The translations under genes and the position numbers were made by a program. A stretch of 64,000 nucleotides of DNA from Naganishia liquefaciens. Lineage: Eukaryota > Basidiomycota > Tremellomycetes > Filobasidiales > Filobasidiaceae. The notes beneath the pieces are model-generated. The model did not search any database. It was given only the letters and a program-made list of their open reading frames with translations, and was not told where the DNA came from. Positions 44,827 through 56,966 of this stretch are shown piece after piece. The number at the start of each line of letters is the position of its first letter. Position 1 is the first letter of the stretch. The DNA is taken from contig BLZA01000009.1 in the NCBI GenBank assembly GCA_013423385.1, positions 868,001-932,000 of the forward strand, read 5' to 3'.

Positions 44827-47637
44827 ATGGCAACGCCCGTACCGATACCAACTGTCCGATCTAATTCACTGGTTGGACGGAAACGGACGCGAACTGAGCT
44901 GGAATCCGCATCCTTTGGCACGCCGCCGTCCGTTCCGCCACGCAGGACCAAGAGCACGAGCGATGCAACGAGGCTACGCATAGCGAATGAATCGACGAAC
45001 TCGACGCCTGCCACCAGTGAATCGGGTATGGATACTCCGCCGGCTGGAGACTCTAATGTCGGGGCGTTCATCAACGGGGGCTACAAGAGAACCATCATGC
45101 GCCAGTTTGTCAGGAACGCATTGGAGAAGGCCTCTGAGGTGTGTCGGATTTACACCCGTCAGGATCCAAGGCAGCTGAGCCATGTTTATTAGGGCGACGA
45201 CGCACCGTATCAGGAACTCATTTCACATTTCGCAACCTCACCGTCACTGCCGTTGCCCGATTTTAATGCCCTCCTTCCGATCTTACAAGCCATCACGTCA
45301 TCGATCTCACTCCTGTCGCCCATCCATCACTCAGCTCTTGTCCGTGTTATTCTCACCGTACCGTGGGCTGTATCGGCAGACGACCGCTTTGTCAAAGCGT
45401 ACACGGCATGGTGTGGCGTCCTTTGCAGTTCCCGTGCAGAATGGATCAGCGAAGTCGTGGTGATGGCTGTTAAAGGTCTGCGATGGCGTAAGTCTCTGCT
45501 CGCAATCCGTCGTTTGACGTCGAGGCTCACGTCTCTGTGCGTGCAGAGCAAAGACTTCCCGTCACCTCGGAAGCACCGACGGTCTCCCGGGCGCTCTACC
45601 ACACACGGCATCAACTACTCATCACTCATCTCCTCTCGTTGATACCGACCCTGCCGTCAGTGTTGTCTCCCGTTCTCGTAAAATATTTTCCACACAAGAG
45701 GGAGAGCGAGGTTGCCATGAGCGTCTATGTGCGCAATGTGCTGGATCTGGTGGAAATTTGTCCGGAAGTGGCCGTTAGGGTATGGGAGGTTGTTATCGAC
45801 AGAATGATACGAATCGACGTGAGTCCAAGTCTCTCTCTCTTTGGTGCGGCCCTCTGACCTTTCTTCAGGTCGAAATTCAAATTGAACTCGAAGATCTCGA
45901 CGAGGATGATGAGATCGCAAAATCGTTCCAAGCCTCCACATTCAATGATGATCCACTCAGCAAACTCGTCAGCGAGTCTCTGGACCTAAATGACGATGAC
46001 CTAGACAAGGCAATGAACGATGCTGAGGACGAATTAGATATTGAGGACATCGAATCAGAGGAAGGGTCCATTGATGGCGAGTCCGTCGCGTCAGAAAAGG
46101 AACTGGATGAGGCCCGCTACAAGCGTCTGCAAATGCTGCGGGCCAAGGTTGATGCGCTATCTTTGCACTTTCTCCGGCACCTCGAGCGCATTTTCGTCGG
46201 CGGATCCGACAAGAACGCCAGGAGAAAACAGCTAGCAGCGCTCGGATCGCCCGCACCGAGTCGTCCAACGTCACCCTCGAAACTCAATCGTTCAGGATCG
46301 GCAGTCTCGTTTGCACCATTACCGCTTATGATTCCATCCTTGCCGCCAATTCACCGGTCTTTTACTCACACCGAAGGCCGCTTGCATCATTTTCAGGCAC
46401 TTCTGTCACTGTTTGATCGTCTCATTTTACCTACACTGCATTGCCGGAGAGCGCAATTCATCGTCTTTTGGTGTTGCTCATTGTCACCCGCCTACACCGA
46501 TCTGTTCCTCGGCCTGATCGTTTCGCGTGCGCTGTTCGAACAGACTCCGGCTGCGGTATCGCGGATCGCCGCCGCAAGTTATATTGCAAGTTTCGTCAGT
46601 CGTGCTAAATATATCGACGAACAACAGACGCGAACGGTCGTTGGGTACCTCACCGCCTACATCGATGGCATTCTCGACGAAGTGCGCGTTGATCCACAAG
46701 CCGTGGTGTCCTCCAACGGACTTGCCGTCTTTTATACCGTCTGTCAAGCCTTGATGATGATATTCTGCTTCCGTTGGAAAGCCCTTCAGTCGGAGACGAG
46801 CCGCCATGAATCAGAACACGCAACAGAGCCTTTGCCGAGCTTCGCGGATGACATGGAGATGGACGAGGAGGAGGGCGGGATGGGCGATCAGGGGAACGAC
46901 GAGCCAGATTGGATACCGGATCTCAAGATTCTCCAAAAAGCCATTCATTCGCAGCTTAATCCCTTGATGGTAGGCACTCCTCCCAAATTTTATCAGTGCT
47001 ATGCTGATTGCCTGTTCAGGCTTGTTTCCCCGGAGTTGTGGACATGTTCGCCAAGGTCGCCGATTTGACGAAATTCATGTTCTGCTACTCGATCATGTCG
47101 GCCAACCGAAACTCTCTCGAGAATAGCGCCAGCTCGCGCCCGCATGTGCGCATGAACCCGTCCAGCACGAATGTCAGTCAGACCGCTTCGGGAATCCCGC
47201 CAATGAGCGACTTCCCGCTCATTGGCCGCAAAACGCTCGTGGACACCGATCTCGATCAGTTCTTCCCCTTTGACCCGTACGATCTTCCCAGGTCTAAGGT
47301 ATTCGTAGACAAGCTGTATCGCAATTGGGATGAAGTCGCTCTGCCGGGCATGAAGGGAGAAGAGGATGATGACTCCGACTCTGACGACGACGACGAGGAT
47401 GATAGTGGGACGGACAGTGACTCAAGCGGACGATCCCTGACACCACATGGCGACGGCATGGTACATCGTTCAGATCCCCTACGTATGCCGCCGATGCCAC
47501 ACAGTCTGCGTGCAGCTCCGACGCGACATCTGCCAACACAAGAGCTTCATTCTACACAGCAAATAAGCACGAGTCTAGAGGGCATGAAGCTGACCTCGCC
47601 ACCAAGGCATGCGCGGTCGCTTGGCATAGTCGCATAA
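44827..47637 (+). CDS. RRN3: RNA polymerase I initiation factor Rrn3
   Basis: Rrn3 bridges RNA polymerase I and core factor at rDNA promoters. Start ATG 44827 (MATPVPIPTVRSNSLVGRKR); a basic Ser/Pro-rich N-terminus leads to GGYKRTIMRQFVRNALEKAS, then exons with GDDAPYQELISHFATSPSLP, FNALLPILQAITSSISLLSP and LVRVILTVPWAVSADDRFVK. The large exon at 45870-46970 has an acidic insert, YIDEQQTRTVVGYLTAYIDG and SSNGLAVFYTVCQALMMIF. The C-terminus has VDMFAKVADLTKFMFCYSIM, then the hallmark LDQFFPFDPYDLPRSKVFVD with KLYRNWDE, and an acidic Ser-rich tail, stop 47637. About five short introns. A clear family match. Confidence 0.95.
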
Positions 47638-48059
47638 AGAGCATTTATGTATAAGTAATCAGCATCGTAATTTGTAGGCACACATGCCCGCCGGTTCAAG
47701 TTGTATCAGTACAGTCATCATAGTGTCTTCAAGCCTACTTAAATGGCTACGCATATTTACGCCGGATCACTCGAATTGCGCGTCACATCAAGAATGGTCT
47801 ACAAGCAGCATTCATCGACGAACTTATGCATATGCCCCTCTCTCTGGAATGCGGAATCGCAGGGCGAATCGTCATATTGCTTTAATCCGCTTCCTGCATT
47901 TTGACCCAACAAGCATGGCTTGCACTAACTAGCTCATGCGTGCATTCCTGTTTCATCGCTACACGTATGTCCCGTCCAATCTCTCTTCATCTCTATTCTG
48001 TCTATGTCACTGTCCATGCCCATCTATATGGTATCTAGTATATTGTGCGCCATTCAAAT
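47638..48059. other. convergent 3' regions of RRN3 and the exo-glucanase
   Basis: About 420 bases between converging stops. Small frames only, AT-richer than the flanks; no gene seen. Confidence 0.4.
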
Positions 48060-50122
48060 TCAAAGGCTCCACGCTACCGTTCCAACAAGCGCTACCAGCC
48101 CAAACAGAAGTCCTGTGTCCCGCAATGTTGAAGCTCCACCAGTCGGAGTTGGCGTCGACGCCGAAGTGCTGAGCGGGTAAACACTCGAGGTACCGGCCAT
48201 TGTTCCTGTTGGAGAGTTCGCACGGGTCATTGAGCTAGATGCCTGCGCAATGACTTCGCCAGTAGACGTAGCTGAAGCGGCAGCCGAGTTCGTTCCGTTG
48301 ACAGCCAGTGCTTTACCAATAGGAAGACTTGTGCCTTGTGCGATAGGTGCTGCTGTTGTCGGATAGGCGGGTACATTGCTCCAGTTATAGTTCTGCAGGC
48401 AGTAATCTTGATCGGGATCATACTGCCATCTGCAATGTTAAGAGAGACAATCAGCAAGGGTGGCCGACCAGCTTCATGCAACGCACAAAGTATCGGTCAA
48501 ATCGACAGGAATCCAGTTCTGGGTGACCGACTGCTCGTATGACCATACGGGGGAGATCGCTTTCCTGGAAGCAGGGCCTTCCATCAGTATCAACGCAAAC
48601 AGATCAGTGTCTCATACGCACCAATTCCAGAAAATGAATCCTGCGCCATGATTGTACGCATGATACTGCGACTCCCAAAGAGCGCGGTAAAAGTTGTTAT
48701 AGTCGGCATCTGTGCTACCCGAGATGACATCGGCCATAAGATCTTGACTTGTGGAGTTGAAGCAGTCCTTGTAGTTGACGCAGAATGTACCCACTCCGAG
48801 CGACTGTTCTCCAATGAACTAGCGGAGGCGGTGGTAGATCAGCACCCCCCTTAAAAAGGTATGAAGCGCACTCACTGTTGGAATCCATTCTTGGGCAGCG
48901 GCCAGACTATTCTTCATGGAGCAAGCTGACACAATTCGATCGTAGTTCTGGTACTCCGAGTACGGAGGCCAAGCAAAGTATGAATGTCGGTCGAGCCCGT
49001 AATTCACCCAGTCTGCTCCTCTGGACTCATGGAACCAGTATTTCCAATTCTCTAAAGGTTGGAAAGCATCATGAACAACCACCATGCTGATGTTGTTCCC
49101 CGGAATCACGTTCTCGTGCTCTCGGACAGTCTTGTACGCCCGGTCCATAAAGTCAGCCAAAAAGTCCCATGGGATGTTGTTGGCTTGATATGCTTCAATC
49201 CAGGGTTCGTTCACGAGTTCCCATCTAGAAAGGCAGATGCTTGTGAAGAAGCTTACAGCAGGCCAAATGCATACACTCACGCTTTCACAACGCCGTCATA
49301 CTTGTCCTGGGTAAATTCGTCGACAAATTTGGCTAATGCGTCCAGCGCACGATCAATGTTGGCCGGGTCGGTGTGGAACGATTCTTGGGCATAGTAACCG
49401 GTATGTACTTGGTAGCTTGACTGTGACCCTGTTCCGCCTCACATGTCAGGGCCGAGAAATCGACAAACTACAGCGCAGATACGTACCAGGAACGGCGTGC
49501 AGGTCCATCATCACGTCCATGCCGTACAGCGAACTCCAATTGAGCGCCTTCTGTAGGTACGGAATTTGCTTCTGAGTGATATAGGGCTCGTCCTCGGTAA
49601 CATTATAGACCCAGTACGGGATCGGGATCCTAACGGTGTTAAGACCGTAGTCGGCCATTCTCTTGAAGTCATCTTCGGTAATCCAGGTATTCCAATGTTC
49701 CTCGAGCACCTGGAAGAAATAGTGTAAGCGCTGTGATCAGCGGAATGACACGTGCTGACTTACTTCGGCACATCGCGTTTTACCGAGAATGGAGCAGAAT
49801 GACCATTCATCCATCACCTGGGTCTCATTATCATATCCCGGTAGACCAGATGTACCGAATAACGATGGCTCCATCCAATTTTCCTTTCAGCCAAAATAAG
49901 GCGAGGTCAGACCGAGATTCGATAACTGTGTGAGGGTCTTTTATCGTAGGGAATACTCACAAGAATGAACCAGTTCCCCAAGTTCACCCCTCGGACCTTC
50001 TCTCCCGTCGAGAAAGCAGGAGAGTTCGACCCGGGTTCCGTATACCAGACCAAGTTCGACGCGAGAGATGGGGTCGCTGCCATCAAGGTAGCAAACGCCG
50101 CGATAGAGGTTGTCTTCATCAT
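48060..50122 (-). CDS. EXG1: secreted exo-beta-1,3-glucanase, GH5 family, with GPI-anchor signal
   Basis: The enzyme trims cell-wall beta-1,3-glucan. ATG 50122 (MMKTTS) starts a signal peptide ending ATPSLA. Short exons give VRGVNLGNWFIL, HWNTWITEDDFKRMADYGLN, TVRIPIPYWVYNV, SSLYGMDVMMDLHAVPG, ALDALAKFVDEFTQDKYDGV, WELVNEPWIEAYQANNI (acid/base Glu of the NEP motif), LENWKYWFHESRGADWVNYG, AAAQEWIPT (probable nucleophile Glu) and GAGFIFWNW. After WQYDPDQDYCLQNYNWSNV a Ser/Thr-rich region follows, then a hydrophobic C-terminus LLFGLVALVGTVAWSL with stop at 48060, typical of a GPI attachment signal. It should therefore be anchored at the cell surface. GH5_9 proteins of the EXG/SPR1 group are close; the exact gene symbol is a best guess. 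Confidence 0.9.
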
Positions 50123-50462
50123 GGCTGTTCTGAGTTATTCGATTAAATTTTGTGCAGTGTACCATTCAGAAGATAGTGATCAGCAGCAGCGGACGAATGA
50201 GAAGGTTTCTTGATCAACATTGCATTCTGGGACAGCCTGGCATGTCTCGAAGAAGGACTTACCAGAAAGTTCGAAGTGACAGGCTTATGACGTTGTGCCG
50301 ATCCAGCGGCGTCGATTGGTTCTTGGCTTCCTTTCCAGAATCCCTTTTCCCTTCCGTTGAAGTACTTTACGGTTTGACAGGTGTGATTTGGTCGAAGTAT
50401 GTTGGGACGGCTTCTTCCTTTCTCTTGGTTGGCGTTGTCCAGTCGATTCGTCTATCGTCTAG

Positions 50463-50525
50463 TCTATCGTCTATTGTCTATTGCCTATTGCCTATTGTCT
50501 ATTGTCTATTGTCTATTGTCTATTG
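50463..50525. repeat. TCTATTG heptamer tandem array
   Basis: Nine consecutive seven-base units, six TCTATTG plus two CCTATTG and one TCTATCG, about 340 bases upstream of the exo-glucanase start codon. The plus strand is almost purine-poor. The variants sit in the left half, as in an array growing from one end. Confidence 0.9.
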
Positions 50526-52028
50526 TCGATGTTTCTATATCATGAGAAAGCGGAGATGCGGAAACTTCGGAACCTGAGCAGCCACAAGTGACGATGAAGT
50601 GGATGGTAATACCGGTCGGAATAGCTGGCAAAATGGTGTGTAAGGCGGAGGCCGAGTCGTAAAGCTGGTCGAAAACACGCTTGCCAACGAGTGTGAATGC
50701 AGGAGAGGAACCTGTTCCCCGTGTGTTCCTTGAAGGACTGGGACTTGCAGCACTGCTATCGAAGCCGCTGGTTGTGGAGAGAGCACGTTCCCGTTATCAC
50801 CTTCGAAGGATGGCGCAGATGCCAAGTTCTGATTGACGACCAAAATGTTACCAGACTGCGACGTGAATCAGCGAACAACAGACAGCTCACTCAGCACGTT
50901 AATTCGCGCTAAGGGTAGTAACACGTTTTGCGCGTTCCGAACACAAGGCGAAATTGGTGAGACATCGGGGAGAAGCTCGAGGCTCCGGGTTGGTCCGCGT
51001 GGCCGAGGTCGAGTGAGGATCCCGCGGACCTCGCGTTTCAGCCTGAAACAAGCTGCGAGACGAGTACGTTCGGGCGACGCGGCTGATCGACCGTCGTCCC
51101 ATTCCACAGTGTTCGCACGAGGACCGCTATGCTGAAGGGCCCTTCATCAGAATGTCAAACAAGGCATGACAGACGGGCAGCCCTCTAGAGAGTAGGGAGG
51201 ATATATCTGGCTTCACATGCAATGCAGCTGGATATTGAAGAAATATCGGGCAATGGTGCTTCAAACCTTCCATGGGTTCCTCTGAACTTTCAAACATACC
51301 AGGGTCTCGGCCCCCGCAATTAAGACAACGGATGGTTGGCAAATTCGCGAGCGGTTCCGCTTCTCATCTCAAGCGGATGGAGAACGTTTTATGAGATCCA
51401 CAAATCTGGCCAAATGACGGCCGATAGTTGGCAGCGATGTAACGTTGTGGAATGGTGTATGACTATCCACCCTTCTGAGCTTTACGACTGCCTTTGGCGC
51501 TTGAATCTGACCTGCGTGCTGTTGGGCGAAAGTCGTTATGAAGGTGAACGAATTTGGGGGAACGGCGCTTGGACAAGTTTATATCGAAGAATGAAAACAT
51601 GATGGCAGATTGGATCAGCTTCAGGCAAAGCAGAAGATTCAAAGTGCCTGCATGCTGAATACGAACTGTCATTACTCAGGGGAAGCAGTCGGACGGAAAG
51701 CGTGACAACTGCGCTCAGGATGTGTCACGCGGAAGTAGCAAAAGTGAGGAGCTTACTGGATTCGACAACTTTGGGCGATTTGAGAAAATCAGAGGGCGAC
51801 GCGCCTTTGCTAAGCGCAAACTAAGCAAGTCACGGAGAGGCTGCCCCCAGGATGCGCAGTATCGTCACCGCGAATCTCGGTTTCGCCGTCACACGCTGGG
51901 CGGCGGGGGCACTGGTGGTGCCGGCTGAGCCGTTTGATCGGAAAGTCGGGCCACGCACACGCATTGACAAGGCGAAGACGCCTTTGGGACGACCGCTCGA
52001 CCTTCCGACATCCAGCAAAAAAAGTCAG

Positions 52029-52035
52029 AACCCTA
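52029..52035 (+). promoter_or_regulatory. AACCCTA telobox-like motif at the RPL9 start
   Basis: The heptamer lies 10 bases before the RPL9 start codon. Teloboxes (AACCCTA) are common in ribosomal-protein promoters of plants and of several fungi. Being so close to the ATG it is probably in the 5' UTR or at the transcription start. One short match proves little. Confidence 0.4.
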
Positions 52036-52045
52036 GACTGTCAAG

Positions 52046-53100
52046 ATGAAGGACATCACCGCCAACGAATCTCTTGCCATCCCCGAGGGTGTTGACATCA
52101 AGATCAAGTCCAGGATCGTCACCGTCACCGGTCCCCGAGGTACCTTGACCAAGGCTGTCAGGCACATCCAGATGGACATCCAGATCGTAAGTCTCAGAGG
52201 GGAAGAGCACGAGGAGCAACGGACTGGATCCCGTTCGGACGACAATTGGCCTGGGAATACGCTGGAAACGCGGAAGACGACATGCAGGGTAGGGGAGGAT
52301 AGGATTTTGGGACGGTGAAATGCAGGGAGAAGTGGAAGAAAGGGTTGAGAGCCGCAAATATGGTGGAGCAGAAGCGGTGCACGAGGATCTCGTTCCGGAA
52401 GGACCACGAATCTGGACGCCTTGTTCCGCCTGCGCCTTCGACCTGCACCGAATACGCCTCCCCCGATTCTCCTTCAGCTACCTTGTTGCTCCTCCCGGAA
52501 TGCTCGATTTGTTTTGGAGAATTGCCGTCTGACATCTGTATCCTTAGGTCAAGGGTTCCAAGGGTACCGAGGCCCGGTTCACCGTTTGGCACGGAAACCG
52601 AAAGCACGTCGCTTGTCTCCGAACTGTCAAGTCCATGGTCGCCAACATGATCACCGGTGTCACCAAGGGTTACCAGTACAAGATGAAGTTGGTCTACGCC
52701 CATTTCCCCATCAACCCGGTTATTGCCGGTGACGGAAAGGCCGTCGAGATCCGAAACTTCTGTGGGTAACGCGATGCGGAGAGGAAAGACTGAGCTGACA
52801 GGATGCTTCCGTCACAGTGGGTGAGAAGGTTGTCCGAAAGTGCCTTATGTTGGAGGGTGTCACCATCAAGGAGGGTGCCAAGGATGAGCTCGTTATCGAG
52901 GGTAACGACATCGAGAACGTCTCGCAGTCTGCCGCATCGATCACCGATAAGTGCCGAGTCAAGGAAAAGGATGTAAGCTCCGCATTTACTTCGACTTTCA
53001 GACCTCCGCTGAGCTGTCTTTTCGCGCTTTCCAGATCCGAAAGTTCCTGGACGGTATCTACACTTCCGAAAAGGGCAACGTCGTTGTCGAAGCCCTCTAA
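52046..53100 (+). CDS. RPL9: 60S ribosomal protein L9 (uL6)
   Basis: Four exons (52046-52186, 52548-52761, 52818-52972, 53035-53100) join to a 191-residue protein, the usual length. It begins [20 protein letters not shown] and contains [119 protein letters not shown] and [20 protein letters not shown]. It belongs to the large subunit near the GTPase centre. The first intron is 361 nt, several times the length of other introns here; I see no box C/D or H/ACA hallmark in it. Confidence 0.97.
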
Positions 53101-53939
53101 ACGATGTCCACGCGTTGTACCTACAATGACGGGTTTATGAGGATCCTTGACAGCTAGCCTAAAAGTCGTGTTCTACGACGAATCCTTTCAGAAGTTGAGA
53201 TTCGAAAAGCCGAATTAGCATCCAGAGAGGGAACGCGTTTCGGGGAATAGGTCGAACATCTCGATGTCTAGAACGAGTGCTCAGACAGTTCATGAGGCTC
53301 TCAAAGTGTCGCGACAAACCAATCCGTTTAAGGCTTTCAATTCGCCACGGACACCTCGTGGGGTCGCAATCGTGGAATCGGCGAATCATCCGGATGGAGT
53401 CTCCGGCATGCTTTTTGCGCAGTCACGTCCGCGTATCAAGCGTGACCTAAAGTACATCAAGTATTCTCGAAAGGTCTGATAGCCCTCGAGGATGTTTCAG
53501 TCCTGCATAGTTCCTTGCATGTATTCGCAATGACAAGCTCAGGTTCAAAAATCGCTGAGCAGAAGGGTGCTGAAAATATCGACCACCCCGGCTCTCATGA
53601 GAACCCTCCCAAAGCGGATTCGAGGCATCGATCTCACAAGACCGAGAAAACGACATGCCTCGGCACTCCGAATTGCCTCTATAATCTGAGATTGCTGGTA
53701 CCCGTCGATTGCTGCTGATGACGCGAGCAGTGAGCGAGCAGCCAAGCAGTCTCAGTTACTCAGCTGGTCTCTGTTGCACGACCCAAACGCACTTTACTCT
53801 CAGCTACATTCCCTCAGCAGTCTGCTCCCAAGTTTGTCACCGGGTCGGTGCTTCACAGATGCGATAGCTTTCAGGAAGTTGGGCCTTCGGAGGAACCCCG
53901 AACTTCGCATAACAAGATTGCTCGAACGCAACCGCAGAG
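53101..53939. other. intergenic between RPL9 and VPS28
   Basis: About 840 bases with the RPL9 3' UTR and VPS28 promoter. Short frames on both strands (for example 53515-53718) have no support. Confidence 0.4.
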
Positions 53940-54863
53940 ATGGCGGCTTCGTCTTCCGCCTCACGGTCTACCTTGAACCTTGACGAAGAAGTACGGTTAT
54001 GGTCAAACAATGCAGACAGAGAGAGGCAAGAAAACTATGCTACGCTCTATGGCTTGATCGTCAGCCTGGAATACCTGGAGAGGGCGTATGTTCGTGATTC
54101 GGTATCAAGCAAGGAGTGGGTGCGCAAGGTGTGAGACGGAGCCAGTCTGATGATCCACTCTGGCAGATACGCTCCAGCATGCATCAAACTTCTGGCTCAG
54201 TACAAGTCGCTCATCAAGCTGCTACATGATGATCTGGATAATCCGCCATATAAGACCGCCAACAGCATGAAAGGACTGGAAGGTTTCATGCAGCGCTATA
54301 GAATGGACTATCCTGCCGCTTTGCATCGATTGCTTGTTGGAGTACCAGCTACAGTGGAACACAGTGCAGAGGCGGGAGAAGGAGGAGAAGAACTCGGCAA
54401 ATGGGTTGCGGAAACGACACAGGTAAAACACACGTTGCTCTGTGTGCAGAGCCGCTGACTCCTCGCTTCTCGTCTCCAGTCTTTCATCACTTTCATGGAT
54501 GCCCTAAAGCTCAACCTCAAGGCCAAAGATCAGCTACATCCGTTCTTGACAGAACTCATGACTTCATATTCACGCTTCAAAGGCAGTCAGGAATGGGAAG
54601 GAAGGGGGAAGATACTGCATTGGTATGTTCAAAGACCGTCCGGCAGAATGAAGGGGCGCTGAATTTCTCTTCAAGGCTGATCGAGCTGAATGGCATGAAG
54701 GCGTCGGACGAAATTACAGAAGAGCAGTCTCGGCAGGCAAGTCCTGGAAATACGGGAAACGAGGCTGTACTCAGCCACACATCTCTGTTTACAGATGTTA
54801 TTCGACATCGAGAACGCGTACAACGAATTTTTCCGTTCACTCAGCTCGAATAAGAAGGACTAG
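53940..54863 (+). CDS. VPS28: ESCRT-I subunit Vps28
   Basis: Vps28 joins ESCRT-I to ESCRT-II for sorting ubiquitinated cargo into multivesicular bodies. Start ATG 53940 (MAASSSASRSTLNLDEEVRL); exon 1 gives NYATLYGLIVSLEYLERAYV and SVSSKE, and an intron from 54116 (GTGGGTGCGC) joins E to YAPACIKLLAQYKSLIKLLH. Then ANSMKGLEGFMQRYRMDYPA, LGKWVAETTQ, SFITFMDALKLNLKAKDQLH, PFLTELMTSYSRFKGSQEWE, LIELNGMKASDEITEEQSRQ and a last exon MLFDIENAYNEFFRSL, stop 54863. N-terminal helical core and C-terminal four-helix bundle are both complete. Confidence 0.95.
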
Positions 54864-55066
54864 CAGGAACCAGCGAGATCTGTAGCCCAGCAGTTGTACA
54901 TGAGTATACAAAACGTGTCAGTCCGAATGTTCCGGTGCTTACTTCCAGGAAGGAGTCTCATAGAGCCTGGAAACACTGAATCATCTGGACAACGTATATT
55001 GGTTGACGCTATCTTTCGGTTGCTACAACGTGATTATAATTACTTGACCCCATACCCACGATCAGG

Positions 55067-56966
55067 CTACCTCCGACCGATATAATCTGTGCGGCCCCGC
55101 TCGTCAGGCGAATCTGCTGGCGAATACTCGGCCTTCCGTCTCCTTCCACGCTCGAAATCACTGGCCGCACGCTCAAGAGCTCCAATGGGATCTTCCACCT
55201 GACTACGTTCTCGTGCAAGTTCACGATTGGCAAGTTCGGACAAGGGATCACCACAAGCACACATGTCTGCTTCAATCTCGTGTTTTGGTGCAAGCGACTC
55301 GTGTATTTGCGAGTCCTCGTAGGATGGCAGGGCGAGATTCTTCTTCGTGCATGCACACTGTGAGTTGCGAATGAGTTGACCAAATCTCTCCAACTCGACA
55401 TGACTTACTGAGGTGATCAAAACGCCTTGGGACAAGATGGCTTTCCTCAACTGGCCTGGGCCGGGCTTCGCCATAGGTTTGCCAGCAGCATCCTCTCCCC
55501 ATACCGAGAAATAGATTTGCAGACTGAATTCGTGGCTGACTCGAATCGGAGTTATCGTGCTGTCTCGCTTTAGTCCCAAGGCCTTTCATTGCAAGCTGAT
55601 CGTGCTCACCCAGGACAAGTCGATGGCCTAAGGCGGTTCTCATCCGGCATGCGGATGACTTCGTTCGCTGTGAGGCCCACTTCACTGCCCTGTACGCGAC
55701 CAGGCACTGAGTCGCCATCCCACAAAGGGTCATGTGGATGTCGGTCCTTCAATTCCTTGGGATGCGGAAGTTTGCCGCGATCATGAAGCAATAAATGTGC
55801 AGCAGGGAATGTCGTCTCGGGCTCTTCTGGTCTTCTTGGTGACTTCAACGAGATCTTTTGATTGATGTATAGTCTGATGGCCCACACAGTCGCCAATGGA
55901 TTCGAGTCCGTGAGGCCCATTCGAAGGAGGATATACCCTCCAACAGTGATAGCGTCTGTCTGCAGTGACCACGGGACGATGCCGAGACCATCTACGACAC
56001 TCCTCGTCTGATAGTCGAAGGGAATGGCCTCACGGTCTTCGGAAGGAAGCGGGACAATCCACATTTCTTTGCTGGCTGTCATGTTGCCGGTCAGCCACTT
56101 GAAGTCTTTGAGAGACCGAGCGTCCCGCTGGAGGAAACTGCTTTGAATGGGGCTCGGTTCAGCTGAAAGAGGTGGCGATGTTAGAGATGGTGTGTATGGA
56201 ATGAGCGGGGTCGATGCGCCTGAGGATGGCCTGGTAGAGGAAAAGCTCTGATATGTATCTTGTGACGGTTGACGCGACATTGGAGCGGACGAATTTCCGG
56301 ACGCGAACGGTCTGACGGGAGACGGAGACCGGGTGCGTGAGGGCGAGCGCGAGTTACCTGCGCCGAAGAGGCCGCCGAACCGCGAATTAGATCTTTGCGG
56401 GACACCTTCAAGTGTCACTTCGACCCTGTGGCTGATATGGCCGAATGGTGTCCGGTCGAATCCTGCCAAAGTGGCCGGTAAGATGAAAGACCACTCAAAT
56501 CTGGATGAAACGGGCCGTTGGTCTCGCCGTCATCAGGGAATCTTCGCGACTCACCGCTGAGGTCCTGCTTCCATAAGCCATCCTTCGAGTCCTCCTTTCC
56601 CATCGTCGATTGTCAGATCCCGCTGAAAAATAACGTCGTCCTCCCATGGACGATCTGCGGCAGAGCAGACTCAAGACCAAGCATGCCTGAAGCAAGGCGC
56701 TACATACCTGGATAAGCCATCCTCGCTTCCGCAAGGAACTTGACTTTGAGGGCTTTGACCTTTCTCGGTTTTGTGAGGTGCACAATCACTACTCCGCTAA
56801 TGATGAAATCATCACGCGGCTGGTCCTGCTGATCAGGATTTGGTGGACGGATGTACATATTGAAGTCCGAAGTCCGATACATTGAAATGGAATTCGGTTT
56901 TGCGGTGTATTCCTTTTCGTAAATCAGCCCTCGTGGCCGTAAGGCCGGAGCCATGTTGAGCGACAT
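55067..56966 (-). CDS. arrestin-domain protein (ART-like trafficking adaptor)
   Basis: The N-terminal exon has an arrestin fold: FNMYIRPPNPDQQDQPRDDF, then IISGVVIVHLTKPRKVKALK and VKFLAEARMAYPG. Middle exons give GHISHRVEVTLEGVPQRSNS, a Ser/Pro-rich insert, MWIVPLPSEDREAIPFDYQT and GLGIVPWSLQTDAITVGGYI. The C-terminal exon has ITPIRVSHEFSLQIYFSVWG, the LITSVSHVELERFGQLIRNS strand and LALPSYEDSQ, an LPxY-like site that could bind a Nedd4/Rsp5 ligase, stop 55067. Such proteins select membrane transporters for ubiquitination. First ATG of the open frame is 56966 (MSLNMAPALRPRGLIYEKE); the frame is open to about 57077 and an upstream exon near 57110 (MALEQ) is possible. Confidence 0.78.

Larger units (their letters stand above)
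50123..52045. promoter_or_regulatory. long intergenic region between the exo-glucanase and RPL9
   Basis: About 1.9 kb between divergent genes. It contains a TCTATTG heptamer array (listed separately), a 14-bp perfect palindrome at 51133-51146 (tgaagggcccttca) and several short frames. The minus frame at 50535-50843 lacks an ATG and no family fits. The RPL9 promoter should be at the right end. Confidence 0.45.

Noticed and set aside
50535-50843. 102-codon minus frame, Ser/Pro-rich
   Set aside because: No ATG in the open stretch and no family; not enough for a gene.
51133-51146. 14-bp perfect palindrome
   Set aside because: A single palindrome of this size is expected by chance somewhere in 64 kb; no flanking element.
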